From the NCBI GenBank assembly GCA_036655915.1, contig JAVVPE010000015.1, positions 1 through 32,686 on the forward strand: a DNA stretch of 32,686 nt. Reading direction: 5' to 3'. The translations under genes and the position numbers were made by a program. Shown one piece after another: positions 23,083 to 30,709 of the stretch (its first letter is position 1; every line of letters starts with the position of its first letter). Source of the DNA: JAVWGW01 sp036655915 (lineage in GTDB: Bacteria > Actinomycetota > Coriobacteriia > Coriobacteriales > Eggerthellaceae). The notes below the pieces were generated by a model, which saw only the letters and a list, made by a program, of their open reading frames with translations, was not told the origin of the DNA and ran no database searches.

Positions 23083-23246
23083 TTATGTCATTCTCAAAGG
23101 TGCCCAAGGCGATTATCGGGGTATCGTCGAATAATAAGTACATCACCCTCTACCTCTATCGCGACGGGCGGGTTGCTGTCGCCCACATCTTCCACCAGAC
23201 GCAAGACTACGCAAGGCTTGTTCTTGCAGGTGGACAAGCAGGTTGA
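23072..23246 (+). pseudogene. Broken RelE/ParE-type toxin
   Basis: An ATG at 23072 overlaps the antitoxin end by 11 bases, as in intact YefM-YoeB/RelE operons, and reads MACNYVILKGAQGDYRGIVE before TAA at 23132. In the +1 frame the sequence resumes as KYITLYLYRDGRVAVAHIFH followed by QTQDYARLVLA and stops at 23244-23246. This second piece is a typical RelE C-terminus (beta strands then H..QDYARLL). The first piece is a typical N-terminus (..EIVEYL). About 35-40 residues in the middle are missing. The toxin is therefore inactivated by an internal deletion plus frameshift. Confidence 0.75.
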
Positions 23247-23262
23247 TTTTCTTGACCTGAGC

Positions 23263-23355
23263 GACGATGGTGCCTTCGTCGTTCCCCTGGCTTGCCTGAA
23301 GCCTGAAGACGCACAGTTGTGCTTCTTGTAATGCTTACATTGGTACAAAGTTGGA
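23263..23355. repeat. Direct repeat, right copy (duplicated ATPase 3' end)
   Basis: Partner of 22434-22523. The two copies bracket the ATPase remnant, the antitoxin and the dead toxin. The copy encodes SDDGAFVVPLACLKPEDAQL then CFL and stop at 23329-23331, so it keeps a reading frame that extends past the stop used in the left copy. It has no upstream ATPase domain and is a gene fragment. Confidence 0.85.
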
Positions 23356-23561
23356 GAAACGACTAGGCCGTTCATCGTGGACTAAAAGTGGGAACCTCAT
23401 TTCCACTAAGTCTTCACGGCTTTCGCCCCCGCTCCTTAACTTTTCTGCAAAAGAAGCAAAATCACAGGAAATCGATGAGGATTTCTTGTAATTCCCCCCA
23501 AATGGGTGATAGGTTTTCTGTGGTAACTCCTTTATTATCGGTGCAGTAAGGTTCTACTGCG

Positions 23562-23595
23562 TTGTGCATTTGCGGCGAAATCCGTACAATTGTAC
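23562..23595 (+). promoter_or_regulatory. Promoter and palindrome before the multihaem cytochrome
   Basis: TTGTGC (23562-23567) and TACAAT (23585-23590) are 17 bp apart. A perfect 12-bp palindrome, GTACAATTGTAC (23584-23595), overlaps the -10 and could be an operator. The rest of 23356-23561 contains nothing I can recognise. Confidence 0.45.
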
Positions 23596-23629
23596 AGCGG
23601 TATAAACATGAGCTCGAAAGGGGGTAAGA

Positions 23630-24412
23630 ATGAGCGAAGAAAACGAGGTAGAAAAAAAGGTGGCTGAAGTCAAAGACGAAGTTACCGAAAAAGCAGCCGA
23701 AGTCAAAGAAGAAGTTACCGAAAAGGTAGCTGAAATCAAAGACGAGGTTGCTGAAAAAGCGGCTGAAGTGAAGGAAGATGTCACGGAGGCTGCTGCAAAA
23801 AAGAAGGGCAAAAAGTGGCCCATCGTCGTCGGTGTCGTTGTAGCCGTTTTAGTGGTTGCTGGTATCGGTGGTTTTATCTGGCATGAACAGCCCAGCTTCT
23901 GCTCGGCTATTTGTCACACGCCGATGGATCCCTATTTGACCACCTATGAGGAACCTGCCAATCAGGCCGGTACCGACAAGTGGGGCAATGAAGTGAAGAA
24001 CACGAACACCATGCTCGCGGTGACTCACCGTGAACAGGGTAAAAGCTGCCTGTCTTGTCACGTTCCGACAATGAGCGAACAGATTTCCGAAGGCATGAAC
24101 TGGGTTTCCGGCAATTACGAGTATCCGCTGCAGGAATGCAGTTTGGAAGACTTGACCGCAGCTAGCGGTGCCGATCCGGAATCTTTCTGCTTAAACGCAA
24201 GCTGCCACAATGTCACGCGTGAAGATTTGCAACAAAAAACGACCGATATGGCTTACAATCCGCATAAGACTCAGCACGGAGAAGTCGCATGCAGCGAGTG
24301 CCATAAATCGCATCGTGCTTCCGTTGACTATTGCACGCAGTGCCACACGGAATCCAAGTTGCCCGATGGTTGGTTGACCTACGCTGAATCTCAGAAATTG
24401 CAGAAGGCTTAA
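23630..24412 (+). CDS. Membrane-anchored multihaem cytochrome c with 11-residue repeat
   Basis: A 260-residue protein predicted to be anchored by one TM helix (about residues 64-84) with an extracytoplasmic haem domain. Five haem-attachment candidates: CSAICH (91-96, three residues between the cysteines), CLSCH (140-144), CLNASCH (187-193, four between), CSECH (221-225) and CTQCH (235-239). Met99 just after the first site recalls the NrfH/NapC quinol-oxidising family. The cytoplasmic N-terminus is four near-perfect hendecads of the type AEVKDEVTEKA at residues 12-55, an amphipathic helix or coiled coil not typical of NrfH. AGGGGG ribosome-binding site. No catalytic NrfA-like partner gene is adjacent; the ccm genes follow. 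Confidence 0.85.
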   Translation: MSEENEVEKKVAEVKDEVTEKAAEVKEEVTEKVAEIKDEVAEKAAEVKEDVTEAAAKKKGKKWPIVVGVVVAVLVVAGIGGFIWHEQPSFCSAICHTPMDPYLTTYEEPANQAGTDKWGNEVKNTNTMLAVTHREQGKSCLSCHVPTMSEQISEGMNWVSGNYEYPLQECSLEDLTAASGADPESFCLNASCHNVTREDLQQKTTDMAYNPHKTQHGEVACSECHKSHRASVDYCTQCHTESKLPDGWLTYAESQKLQKA

Positions 24413-24453
24413 GTTTTAAGCACGCGTTTTTTGAGAAAGAGGCAAGAATTTAT

Positions 24454-24490
24454 GAAGCCCGCCGATGCTGCATCGACGGGCTTCTTATTA
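24454..24490 (+). terminator. Terminator after the cytochrome gene
   Basis: GAAGCCCG (24454-24461) pairs with CGGGCTTC (24477-24484), with CGATG/CATCG continuing the stem, followed by TTATTA. Strong stem, short T tract. Confidence 0.8.
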
Positions 24491-24554
24491 GGATAGAATA
24501 CTAGTGAGTTTTGATTAGGAAACGCACCTCAACGATACAGTTTTGGAGTTCAAT

Positions 24555-25223
24555 GTGAATGCTCGCATGAAGAAGCGCCTTGTGGCGGTGACCGGGGTTA
24601 TCGTTATTGTTATCGTGATTATCTTGGCGGTGGTAGGCAGTGGAACGGCGGCGCAAAGCGTCACGGTGGCGCAGGCTGCCAGTGGTGATTTTGCGCAAAA
24701 GCGTGTGCAGGTTTCGGGCAATGTCGTGGAAAATTCTTTCAAGACTACCGGAAACGTACTCACGTTTGACATCGCAGACCCGCAGGGCGACCCCGGCGTT
24801 GTGCTGCACGTATCCTATGATGGCGGCGTTGCGGCAACGTTTGGCAACGATGTCACGGCCATTTGCACGGGCAAAATTGATGGCGAAGGCGTGTTAGTCG
24901 CAAGCGAGCTGGTAACGAAGTGTCCCTCCAAATATGAAAGTTCGGCCGACGCCCTTGCGGTGGCGCGTTTGCTGGAGTATGGCACGACCGTACTGGATAA
25001 GCCGGTAAAGGTAACTGGGACGCTTAAGCCTTCCACCTTGGCTGCAGCCGGCGCGGGCGATCGCTTCGTGTTAGTTGATGCCGATGATGGTACAACCGAG
25101 TTGCCCGTTGTGTTTGAGGGCGCGCTTTCCGATGAAGTAAAAGATGGCGTCACCCTGGTGCTTACGGGGTCTGTTGGCAGTAATGGGAAATTCACGGCGA
25201 CCGATGTTGCCTTGAAAGGATAA
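24555..25223 (+). CDS. ccmE: CcmE-like haem chaperone, Cys (CxxxY) type, two OB folds
   Basis: A 222-residue protein with an N-terminal TM helix and an extracytoplasmic OB domain. The region TAICTGKIDGEGVLVASELV then TKCPSKYE aligns with the haem-binding end of CcmE (E. coli AKEVLAKHDENY), but Cys123 replaces the covalent haem ligand His, giving CPSKY, the CxxxY variant. CcmE carries haem to the apocytochrome. A second half (about residues 145-222: VKVTGTL, ELPVVFEGALSDEVKDG, VLTGSV, FTATDVAL) repeats the OB pattern without a Cys; ordinary CcmE has about 150-160 residues. GTG at 24555 is chosen with GGAG six bases upstream; TTG 24543 and ATG 24567 are alternatives. It begins the ccm operon. 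Confidence 0.8.
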   Translation: MNARMKKRLVAVTGVIVIVIVIILAVVGSGTAAQSVTVAQAASGDFAQKRVQVSGNVVENSFKTTGNVLTFDIADPQGDPGVVLHVSYDGGVAATFGNDVTAICTGKIDGEGVLVASELVTKCPSKYESSADALAVARLLEYGTTVLDKPVKVTGTLKPSTLAAAGAGDRFVLVDADDGTTELPVVFEGALSDEVKDGVTLVLTGSVGSNGKFTATDVALKG

Positions 25224-25228
25224 ACACT

Positions 25229-27439
25229 ATGGCGATTTTTGGATTGATCGGCCTCTTGGTCGCGTTTGCGGCTGTTGCGGTTTCGGTTTTATGCCTGATT
25301 GTGGGGCACGTTTTAAGTAGTAAAGGCAAAGAAAGTGGCGAAACATTTACCTGGGGCGGGCATATTGCCTCCGTTTTAACGGCTGCTGCCCTGACCTTTT
25401 GCTGTGGGCTTTTGGTTTTCTGTTTCATGACAGGCGACCAGTCGATTGAATACGTTGTGAAAAATCACAGCAACGCATCCGATGGCCTGGCCTGGCTGTA
25501 TAAGCTTTCGGGTCTGTGGGGCGGGCGGGAAGGCTCGCTGCTGTTTTGGGGCTGGTTGCTTTCCGTATTCAATGCCGTTGTGGCGCTGCGCAACCTGAAA
25601 AAGTGCGATAAACTCGATAGTATGGCGCTGCTTATTTCGCAGTTGGTGTTGGCAGCTTTTGTGGGAGTGACGCTGTTTTCGGAAGGCAACATGCCTTTTG
25701 CTGCCATGGCTCCCAGCAATTTTGATGCAAGCGGTAACCTGACGGGCGAAGCGGCGATGTGGGGTATGAATTCCCTGCTAGAACATTGGGCAATGGCCAT
25801 TCATCCACCCACTTTGTTTATCGGCTATGCCGGGCTGACCCTACCCTTTGCCTATGCCATCGCGGCACTTATCGTCAACGATTCTTCGAAGGCGTGGGTT
25901 GAAAAGTGCGCGCGTTACACCATTTTCTCCTGGTTTTTCTTGGGGCTTGGCATCGGCTTGGGCGCTGTGTGGGCCTATGTTGTTTTGGGCTGGGGCGGCT
26001 ATTGGGGTTGGGATCCGGTGGAAAACGCCAGCTTGCTTCCGTGGCTTGTCGGCGTGGCCTTGCTGCATAGCTTTACCGTATATCGCCGACGTGGTGCGTT
26101 TAAGCGCTGGTCGGTCATGTGTGCTTGCATTACCTTTTCCTTCGTTATCCTGGGCACATTCATTACGCGTTCGGGCTTGGTGCAGTCGGTACATGCCTTT
26201 GAAGGCGACACCGTTTCTCTCGTGTTATTCTTGGCACTGATTGTGCTGTCTGTTCTGGCCGGCATTGTGGGCTTGGTTTGGCGTTGGAAAAGTTTTGGTG
26301 CCAATAAGGCCGACGATGTGGAAAACTTCCTTTCCAAAGATGCCGCTTACTACTTCAATAACGTCATCATGGTGGTATTCGCGGTGCTGCTTGCCTACCT
26401 TACCCTTTCTTCGGCGCTGCCTTCGCAGTTGCCCTTCGGCGGGCAATCGCTTTCGGCGGGCACCTACAACGCCATTGCGCGGCCCTTGGGCATTTTGTAC
26501 TGCCTTATTTTGGCAGTGTGTCCGCTGCTTTCCTGGGGCGCCACCGACAAACGCACCTTTTTCCGCCGCGCGCGCATTCCTGCCGCCTGTGCCTTAGTGC
26601 TGTTCATCGGCCTTATGGTGTATTTTTGCACCTACCTGCTTCCCAGCTATAACGCCACCATCGCTGCGGGAACCACGCTTTCCGAAGGCTTGGCGGCGGA
26701 AGGTCCCGCATGGTATTACAACGGCCTTGCGCTTGTCGGCTTGCTGGTGGCGTCGCTGCTGTTCTTCAATGCACTCTTCATGATTGCGCGCGCTGTGGGC
26801 ACCTATCGCAAGCAGCACGGCGGCAATCCGGTCGCGTCGTTTTTCAGCATGCTGCACAAGCGACCCTCGATGGCGGGCGGCTACATCGTACATTTTTCGA
26901 TGGCCATCATCTTGGTCGGCTTAATCGGTTCATCGATGTATGTGACCGAAAAAACGGGCTACATGGGCTACGATGCAAAAACCGATGTGGCGGCAGAGGA
27001 TTTCACCATCCAGGATTACACCCTGAAATACACGAGCAATTCCGTTGTTGAACACCCCAATAGCGATATCATCTACACGGTTAACTTCGATGTGTACAAG
27101 CAGGATGCGTTTATCGGATCGGTGGCGCCTGCGGTGCAGTTGGTGCAGACCACCCAGCAGCAGAAGTTGCTTGCCAGCGTGATAAGCTTCCCTGATCAGG
27201 ATCTGTTTGTGGTATACAAGGGCGTCAACACCGATGGGGCTCTTTCGCTTGATGTTCGCGTGAATCCGCTTATCTCGTTTGTATGGGTCGGTTTCGGGCT
27301 TATGATGGTGGGTGTTGCCATTGCGCTGTTGGGCAGGCGCAGCAAAAAGCCCGCCTTGGCAAGTGCGCAAGAGCAGGATCCTCAGGTTGTAGGGGTCAAA
27401 CAAGATGCGCCGCCAAAAACGGTGAAGGAAGAAGCATAA
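25229..27439 (+). CDS. ccmF: CcmF, cytochrome c haem lyase subunit
   Basis: A 736-residue polytopic membrane protein of the haem handling protein superfamily. The WWD signature appears as VLGWGGYWGWDPVENASLLP (about residues 252-271). Flanking family blocks are also visible: LWGGREGSLLFW early, HPPTLFIGYAG before it and FGTFITRSG-like LGTFITRSG after. It would transfer haem from CcmE to apocytochrome. A large extracytoplasmic loop lies near the C-terminus, then a last TM helix and a hydrophilic tail of about 35 residues. It starts five bases after ccmE. Confidence 0.95.
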   Translation: MAIFGLIGLLVAFAAVAVSVLCLIVGHVLSSKGKESGETFTWGGHIASVLTAAALTFCCGLLVFCFMTGDQSIEYVVKNHSNASDGLAWLYKLSGLWGGREGSLLFWGWLLSVFNAVVALRNLKKCDKLDSMALLISQLVLAAFVGVTLFSEGNMPFAAMAPSNFDASGNLTGEAAMWGMNSLLEHWAMAIHPPTLFIGYAGLTLPFAYAIAALIVNDSSKAWVEKCARYTIFSWFFLGLGIGLGAVWAYVVLGWGGYWGWDPVENASLLPWLVGVALLHSFTVYRRRGAFKRWSVMCACITFSFVILGTFITRSGLVQSVHAFEGDTVSLVLFLALIVLSVLAGIVGLVWRWKSFGANKADDVENFLSKDAAYYFNNVIMVVFAVLLAYLTLSSALPSQLPFGGQSLSAGTYNAIARPLGILYCLILAVCPLLSWGATDKRTFFRRARIPAACALVLFIGLMVYFCTYLLPSYNATIAAGTTLSEGLAAEGPAWYYNGLALVGLLVASLLFFNALFMIARAVGTYRKQHGGNPVASFFSMLHKRPSMAGGYIVHFSMAIILVGLIGSSMYVTEKTGYMGYDAKTDVAAEDFTIQDYTLKYTSNSVVEHPNSDIIYTVNFDVYKQDAFIGSVAPAVQLVQTTQQQKLLASVISFPDQDLFVVYKGVNTDGALSLDVRVNPLISFVWVGFGLMMVGVAIALLGRRSKKPALASAQEQDPQVVGVKQDAPPKTVKEEA

Positions 27440-27445
27440 GCATCC

Positions 27446-28159
27446 ATGCAAAGTGCCATCAAAACAAGGGATATAGCGAAGGTCTTCGGCGATCGCGAAG
27501 CAGTTCACAAGGTGAGCTTTGCTTTGCCGCCGGGGGCTTTCCTTTCCATTTTCGGGCCAAACGGGGCAGGTAAAACCACGCTTTTGCGTATGCTGGCAAC
27601 GCTGTCGCGACCCACCTCGGGCACCGCAGAGCTTTTGGGCTTTGATGTGAAGGAAGATTCCGACAAAGTGCGCGACCACATCGGTTTCATTTCGCATAAC
27701 GCCATGCTCTATCCCGATTTGACGGCGGAAGAAAACCTGCTGTTTACCGCGCGCCTCTACGGCATCGTCGATGCGCAACAGCGCGTGCTGGAAATGCTGG
27801 AAGCGGTGGAGCTTAAACATCGCCGTCTTGACCCGGTGCGTACGTTTTCTCGGGGTATGACGCAGCGCCTCAGTATTGCGCGCGCGCTTATCCACGACCC
27901 TGAAATTGTTTTTCTGGATGAACCCTATTCCGGCCTTGATCCCCACGCGGTTGAAATATTTGATCACCTGATTGCCTCTCAGCGCGAAGGCCGCACCTTT
28001 GTTATGGTCAGTCATGATTTGCGCAAAGGCTTTGATTCCTGCACGCATGCACTGGTGCTGGCACGTGGTCGTGTGGTGGCTTTCGACGAAAAGGCCAACT
28101 TGAATTTTGATACCTTTGCGGCGCTGTATCGCCAAACGGTCGGCATGGGGGTGGCCTAA
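27446..28159 (+). CDS. ccmA: CcmA, ABC transporter ATPase for haem export
   Basis: A 237-residue ABC ATPase. Walker A GPNGAGKTT (about residues 38-46), signature FSRGMTQRLSIARAL, Walker B IVFLDEPYSGLD and H-loop VSHD are all intact. The position between ccmF and ccmB and the CcmA-like FSRGM signature identify it as the CcmAB energy unit that drives release of holo-CcmE. AAGGAAG ribosome-binding site overlaps the end of ccmF. Gene order EFABC differs from the proteobacterial ABCDEFGH. Confidence 0.92.
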   Translation: MQSAIKTRDIAKVFGDREAVHKVSFALPPGAFLSIFGPNGAGKTTLLRMLATLSRPTSGTAELLGFDVKEDSDKVRDHIGFISHNAMLYPDLTAEENLLFTARLYGIVDAQQRVLEMLEAVELKHRRLDPVRTFSRGMTQRLSIARALIHDPEIVFLDEPYSGLDPHAVEIFDHLIASQREGRTFVMVSHDLRKGFDSCTHALVLARGRVVAFDEKANLNFDTFAALYRQTVGMGVA

Positions 28160-28160
28160 T

Positions 28161-28877
28161 ATGACGCCCCGTATCGTGCGGCCTTCGACGTTTCAGCAGT
28201 ATAAAAACCTGCTCGGAAAAGATTTGCAGCAAGAATTTCGCACAAAGGAAATGCTCACCTCGATGGGTATTTATGCCCTGCTGGTTTTGGTGGTGTACGG
28301 CGCGGCGTTGGCGCAAACGTCGAGTACGCTTGATATTTTGCAGATGAGTGGCGGCCTGTTATGGGCGCTTATCGTCTTCACGTCGCTGCTGGGTCTTAAC
28401 CGTTCGTTTGCTCACGAAAAGGAACAGGGCTGCCTGGAAGGCATCTTGCTGGTGCCCCTTGATCGTTCGGTAATTTTTTTGGCAAAAGCCACTTCTAACC
28501 TGCTGTTTTTACTGGTGGTTGAAGTGATTGCCGTGCCGCTGTTCTACTTTTTCTTTCTTACCACAATCACACCGGCTCCCAGCTTTTGGATGCTGGTGTT
28601 TCCGCTGCTTGTGGGCACTATCGGCGTGGCGGGAATCGGCACGCTGCTTTCCACTATCACCATCAACACGCGCGGCAAAGATGTGATGCTGGCGGTGCTG
28701 TTCATCCCGCTTATTTTCCCCTTGCTGTATGCTTGTGTGTCGGCCACCACGGTTGTTATGCTGGGCAGCGAGGGCTACATGGATACCTTTATTCAGTCGC
28801 TCACCTTGGCGGGTGGCTATGATGTGATTATGATTTTGCTTTCGTGGGTGCTCTACGATTTCGTTATTTCTGCGTAG
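28161..28877 (+). CDS. ccmB: CcmB, haem exporter permease
   Basis: A 238-residue membrane protein with about six helices. It opens with KDLQQEFRTKEML, the charged CcmB N-terminus, followed by family segments LLGLNRSFAHEKEQGCLEG, LVPLDRSVIFLAK, and GTLLSTITINTRGKDVMLAV with PLIFPLL. It pairs with CcmA. ATG at 28161 follows the ccmA stop by one base, with GGGGGTGG seven bases upstream. Confidence 0.94.
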   Translation: MTPRIVRPSTFQQYKNLLGKDLQQEFRTKEMLTSMGIYALLVLVVYGAALAQTSSTLDILQMSGGLLWALIVFTSLLGLNRSFAHEKEQGCLEGILLVPLDRSVIFLAKATSNLLFLLVVEVIAVPLFYFFFLTTITPAPSFWMLVFPLLVGTIGVAGIGTLLSTITINTRGKDVMLAVLFIPLIFPLLYACVSATTVVMLGSEGYMDTFIQSLTLAGGYDVIMILLSWVLYDFVISA

Positions 28878-28889
28878 TAAAGGGGTTTT

Positions 28890-29663
28890 ATGACCGAAAT
28901 ACAAAAAACAGGGGCGGGCACACCGCGCATCGGGGGGGTCTGCGATAAGATTGCGCCGATTCTGTTGTTGGTGGGCGCACTGCTTACCACTGTTGGCTTC
29001 GTCCTGACGTTTACGCTGGCACCGCTGGTCAATGGTGCTGCGGTAAGTGGCGCCGAACTTATTGGCGATCAAATCGTGGCCAACAAGCTGCTGCTTTCGC
29101 AAAAGATATTCTACTTCCACATGCCGGTTGCCATCACTTCGTTTGTGGCGCTCGCCTTCACGGCGTATTACGGTATCCGGTTTTTGGCGACGAAAAAATC
29201 CTGCTACGACTTGCGTGGACGCTTCGCCACCGAAATTGCCCTGCTGTTCATCGTGTGCACCATGGTTTCCGGTGAGCTGTGGGAACGTTTTGAGTGGGGT
29301 GTGTGGTGGACCTGGGAGCCGCGCCTGACCACCTATTTCATTTTGATGCTGCTGGTGATTGCCTATTTTATCTTGCGCAACGCCATCGACGACCCCGAAC
29401 GGCGCGCTGTGTATGCCAGCGTTTTTGGCATCATCGCGTTTGTGGATGCGCCTATTTGCTTCCTCATAACGCGCCTGGTGCCCTCGGGCGTGCATCCCGT
29501 GGTGTTTCGCACCGATTCAGGGCTTTCGCCCGACATGTTGTTGCCCCTGATGATTTCTATGTTTGGCATGTTCATGATTGCGTTTGCGCTCTATCGTCTG
29601 CGTTTGCGCGCGGGCATTCTGGAAGAAAAAGTCGAAGCGTTGAAAAAGCGTTTGGAAGATTAG
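28890..29663 (+). CDS. ccmC: CcmC, haem-loading protein for CcmE
   Basis: A 257-residue membrane protein of the haem handling family. The WWD motif is WGVWWTWEPRLTT (about residues 137-149), with Glu-Pro in place of the usual Asp-Ala. One expected haem-ligand His is in FYFHMP (about residue 77), the other in SGVHP (about 200). It forms the CcmC:haem:CcmE complex that loads CcmE. The C-terminal 25 residues are a charged helix. Twelve bases separate it from ccmB. Confidence 0.94.
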   Translation: MTEIQKTGAGTPRIGGVCDKIAPILLLVGALLTTVGFVLTFTLAPLVNGAAVSGAELIGDQIVANKLLLSQKIFYFHMPVAITSFVALAFTAYYGIRFLATKKSCYDLRGRFATEIALLFIVCTMVSGELWERFEWGVWWTWEPRLTTYFILMLLVIAYFILRNAIDDPERRAVYASVFGIIAFVDAPICFLITRLVPSGVHPVVFRTDSGLSPDMLLPLMISMFGMFMIAFALYRLRLRAGILEEKVEALKKRLED

Positions 29664-29673
29664 GAGATAGCTT

Positions 29674-29862
29674 ATGAATGCAGTTCTTGCCGAAATATAT
29701 TCGACCATTTTGCCGGCAGCGCCCTATGTTATCGGCGCCTACGCCCTCATTTGGCTGGCACTTTTCGTGTACGTCTTTTTCATCATGCGCAAGGTGCACA
29801 GAGCCGAAGCGCATATGGCTATCCTTGAAGAGGCCATCGCCGAGAAGGCGGATCTGCGATGA
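29674..29862 (+). CDS. CcmD-like small membrane protein
   Basis: A 62-residue protein with one TM helix (about residues 17-38) and a charged helical tail (MRKVHRAEAHMAILEEAIAE). Topology and the YVIGAYALIW motif before the helix fit CcmD, which helps release holo-CcmE from CcmABC. CcmD is poorly conserved, so the call rests on size, topology and position after ccmC. The ATG of galU overlaps its stop by four bases. Confidence 0.75.
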   Translation: MNAVLAEIYSTILPAAPYVIGAYALIWLALFVYVFFIMRKVHRAEAHMAILEEAIAEKADLR

Positions 29863-30671
29863 AGGCACTGATTCCTGCGGCAGGCATGGGCACCCGCTTT
29901 TTGCCCGCAACGAAAGCTCAACCCAAAGAAATGCTGCTGGTGGTTGATCGCCCGGCCATCCAGTATGTCGTTGAAGAAGGCCTTGCTTCGGCAGCCGATG
30001 AAGTGGTCATCATCAACAGCCGAGAAAAGAAGGCTATCGAAGAACATTTTGCTCCCAATCCCGCACTGGAAGCCACGCTGCGCGCCCGTGGCAAGGATGC
30101 CTACGCCGATGCGGTGCATCACGTGGGCGGTTTGCGCGTAAGCTATGTGTATCAAGATGAACCTTTAGGGCTGGGGCATGCCATTTACTGCGCCCACGAA
30201 AAAGCGGGCAACGAACCGTTTTATGTGCTTTTGGGCGATGTGCTGGTGCCCGATAACGCAATGCTTCCCCGTATGCAGGAAATTTCCGATGCGCACGGCG
30301 GCGCCAGTGTGATTGCTGTGGTGCCCGTGCCGCAAGATCAGGTTTCCCGTTTTGGCGTTATCGCCGGGGCAGAAATAGCGCAGGGCGTATGGAAGGTTGA
30401 TTCTCTGGTGGAAAAACCTGCGGCCGCCGATGCGCCTTCCAACCTGGCGGTATTTGGCCGCTACCTGCTAAGCCCGCGCGTGATGGAGCTTTTGGCTGAT
30501 GTGGTGCCCGGTGTGGGTGGGGAAGTGCAGCTGACCGATGCCCTTGATGCCGTGTTGCAGGAAGAGGAAATGTACGCGCTGGTAATAGATCCCGGTGATG
30601 GTTTCGACACCGGCACGGTGGAGTCTTGGCTGGAAACCAACAACATCCTCTACGCGCGCAAGCAGCAATAG
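29859..30671 (+). CDS. galU: UTP-glucose-1-phosphate uridylyltransferase
   Basis: A 270-residue nucleotidyltransferase producing UDP-glucose. N-terminal nucleotide-binding motif IPAAGMGTRFLPATKAQPKE, followed by QPLGLGHA-like EPLGLGHAIYCA, LLGDVLV (metal Asp), VEKP and GEVQLTDAL; the C-terminal DPGDGFDTGTVESWL fits GalU. It is short compared with the usual 290-300 residues. Translational overlap with the ccmD-like gene (ATGA) ties an envelope-sugar enzyme to the ccm transcript, perhaps only for expression. Confidence 0.95.
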   Translation: MKALIPAAGMGTRFLPATKAQPKEMLLVVDRPAIQYVVEEGLASAADEVVIINSREKKAIEEHFAPNPALEATLRARGKDAYADAVHHVGGLRVSYVYQDEPLGLGHAIYCAHEKAGNEPFYVLLGDVLVPDNAMLPRMQEISDAHGGASVIAVVPVPQDQVSRFGVIAGAEIAQGVWKVDSLVEKPAAADAPSNLAVFGRYLLSPRVMELLADVVPGVGGEVQLTDALDAVLQEEEMYALVIDPGDGFDTGTVESWLETNNILYARKQQ

Positions 30672-30709
30672 CAAGCCGAAGCGGCGGGCGACGGATAACG
30701 CCGGCTGAC

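Noticed and set aside
20928..23355. Integrated prophage or ICE at the tRNA
   Set aside because: No integrase, relaxase or phage gene and no second copy of the tRNA 3' end found in the window.
23094..23375. 93-residue minus-strand ORF opposite the toxin remnant
   Set aside because: It is antisense to the RelE and ATPase remnants, which match known families in the plus direction.
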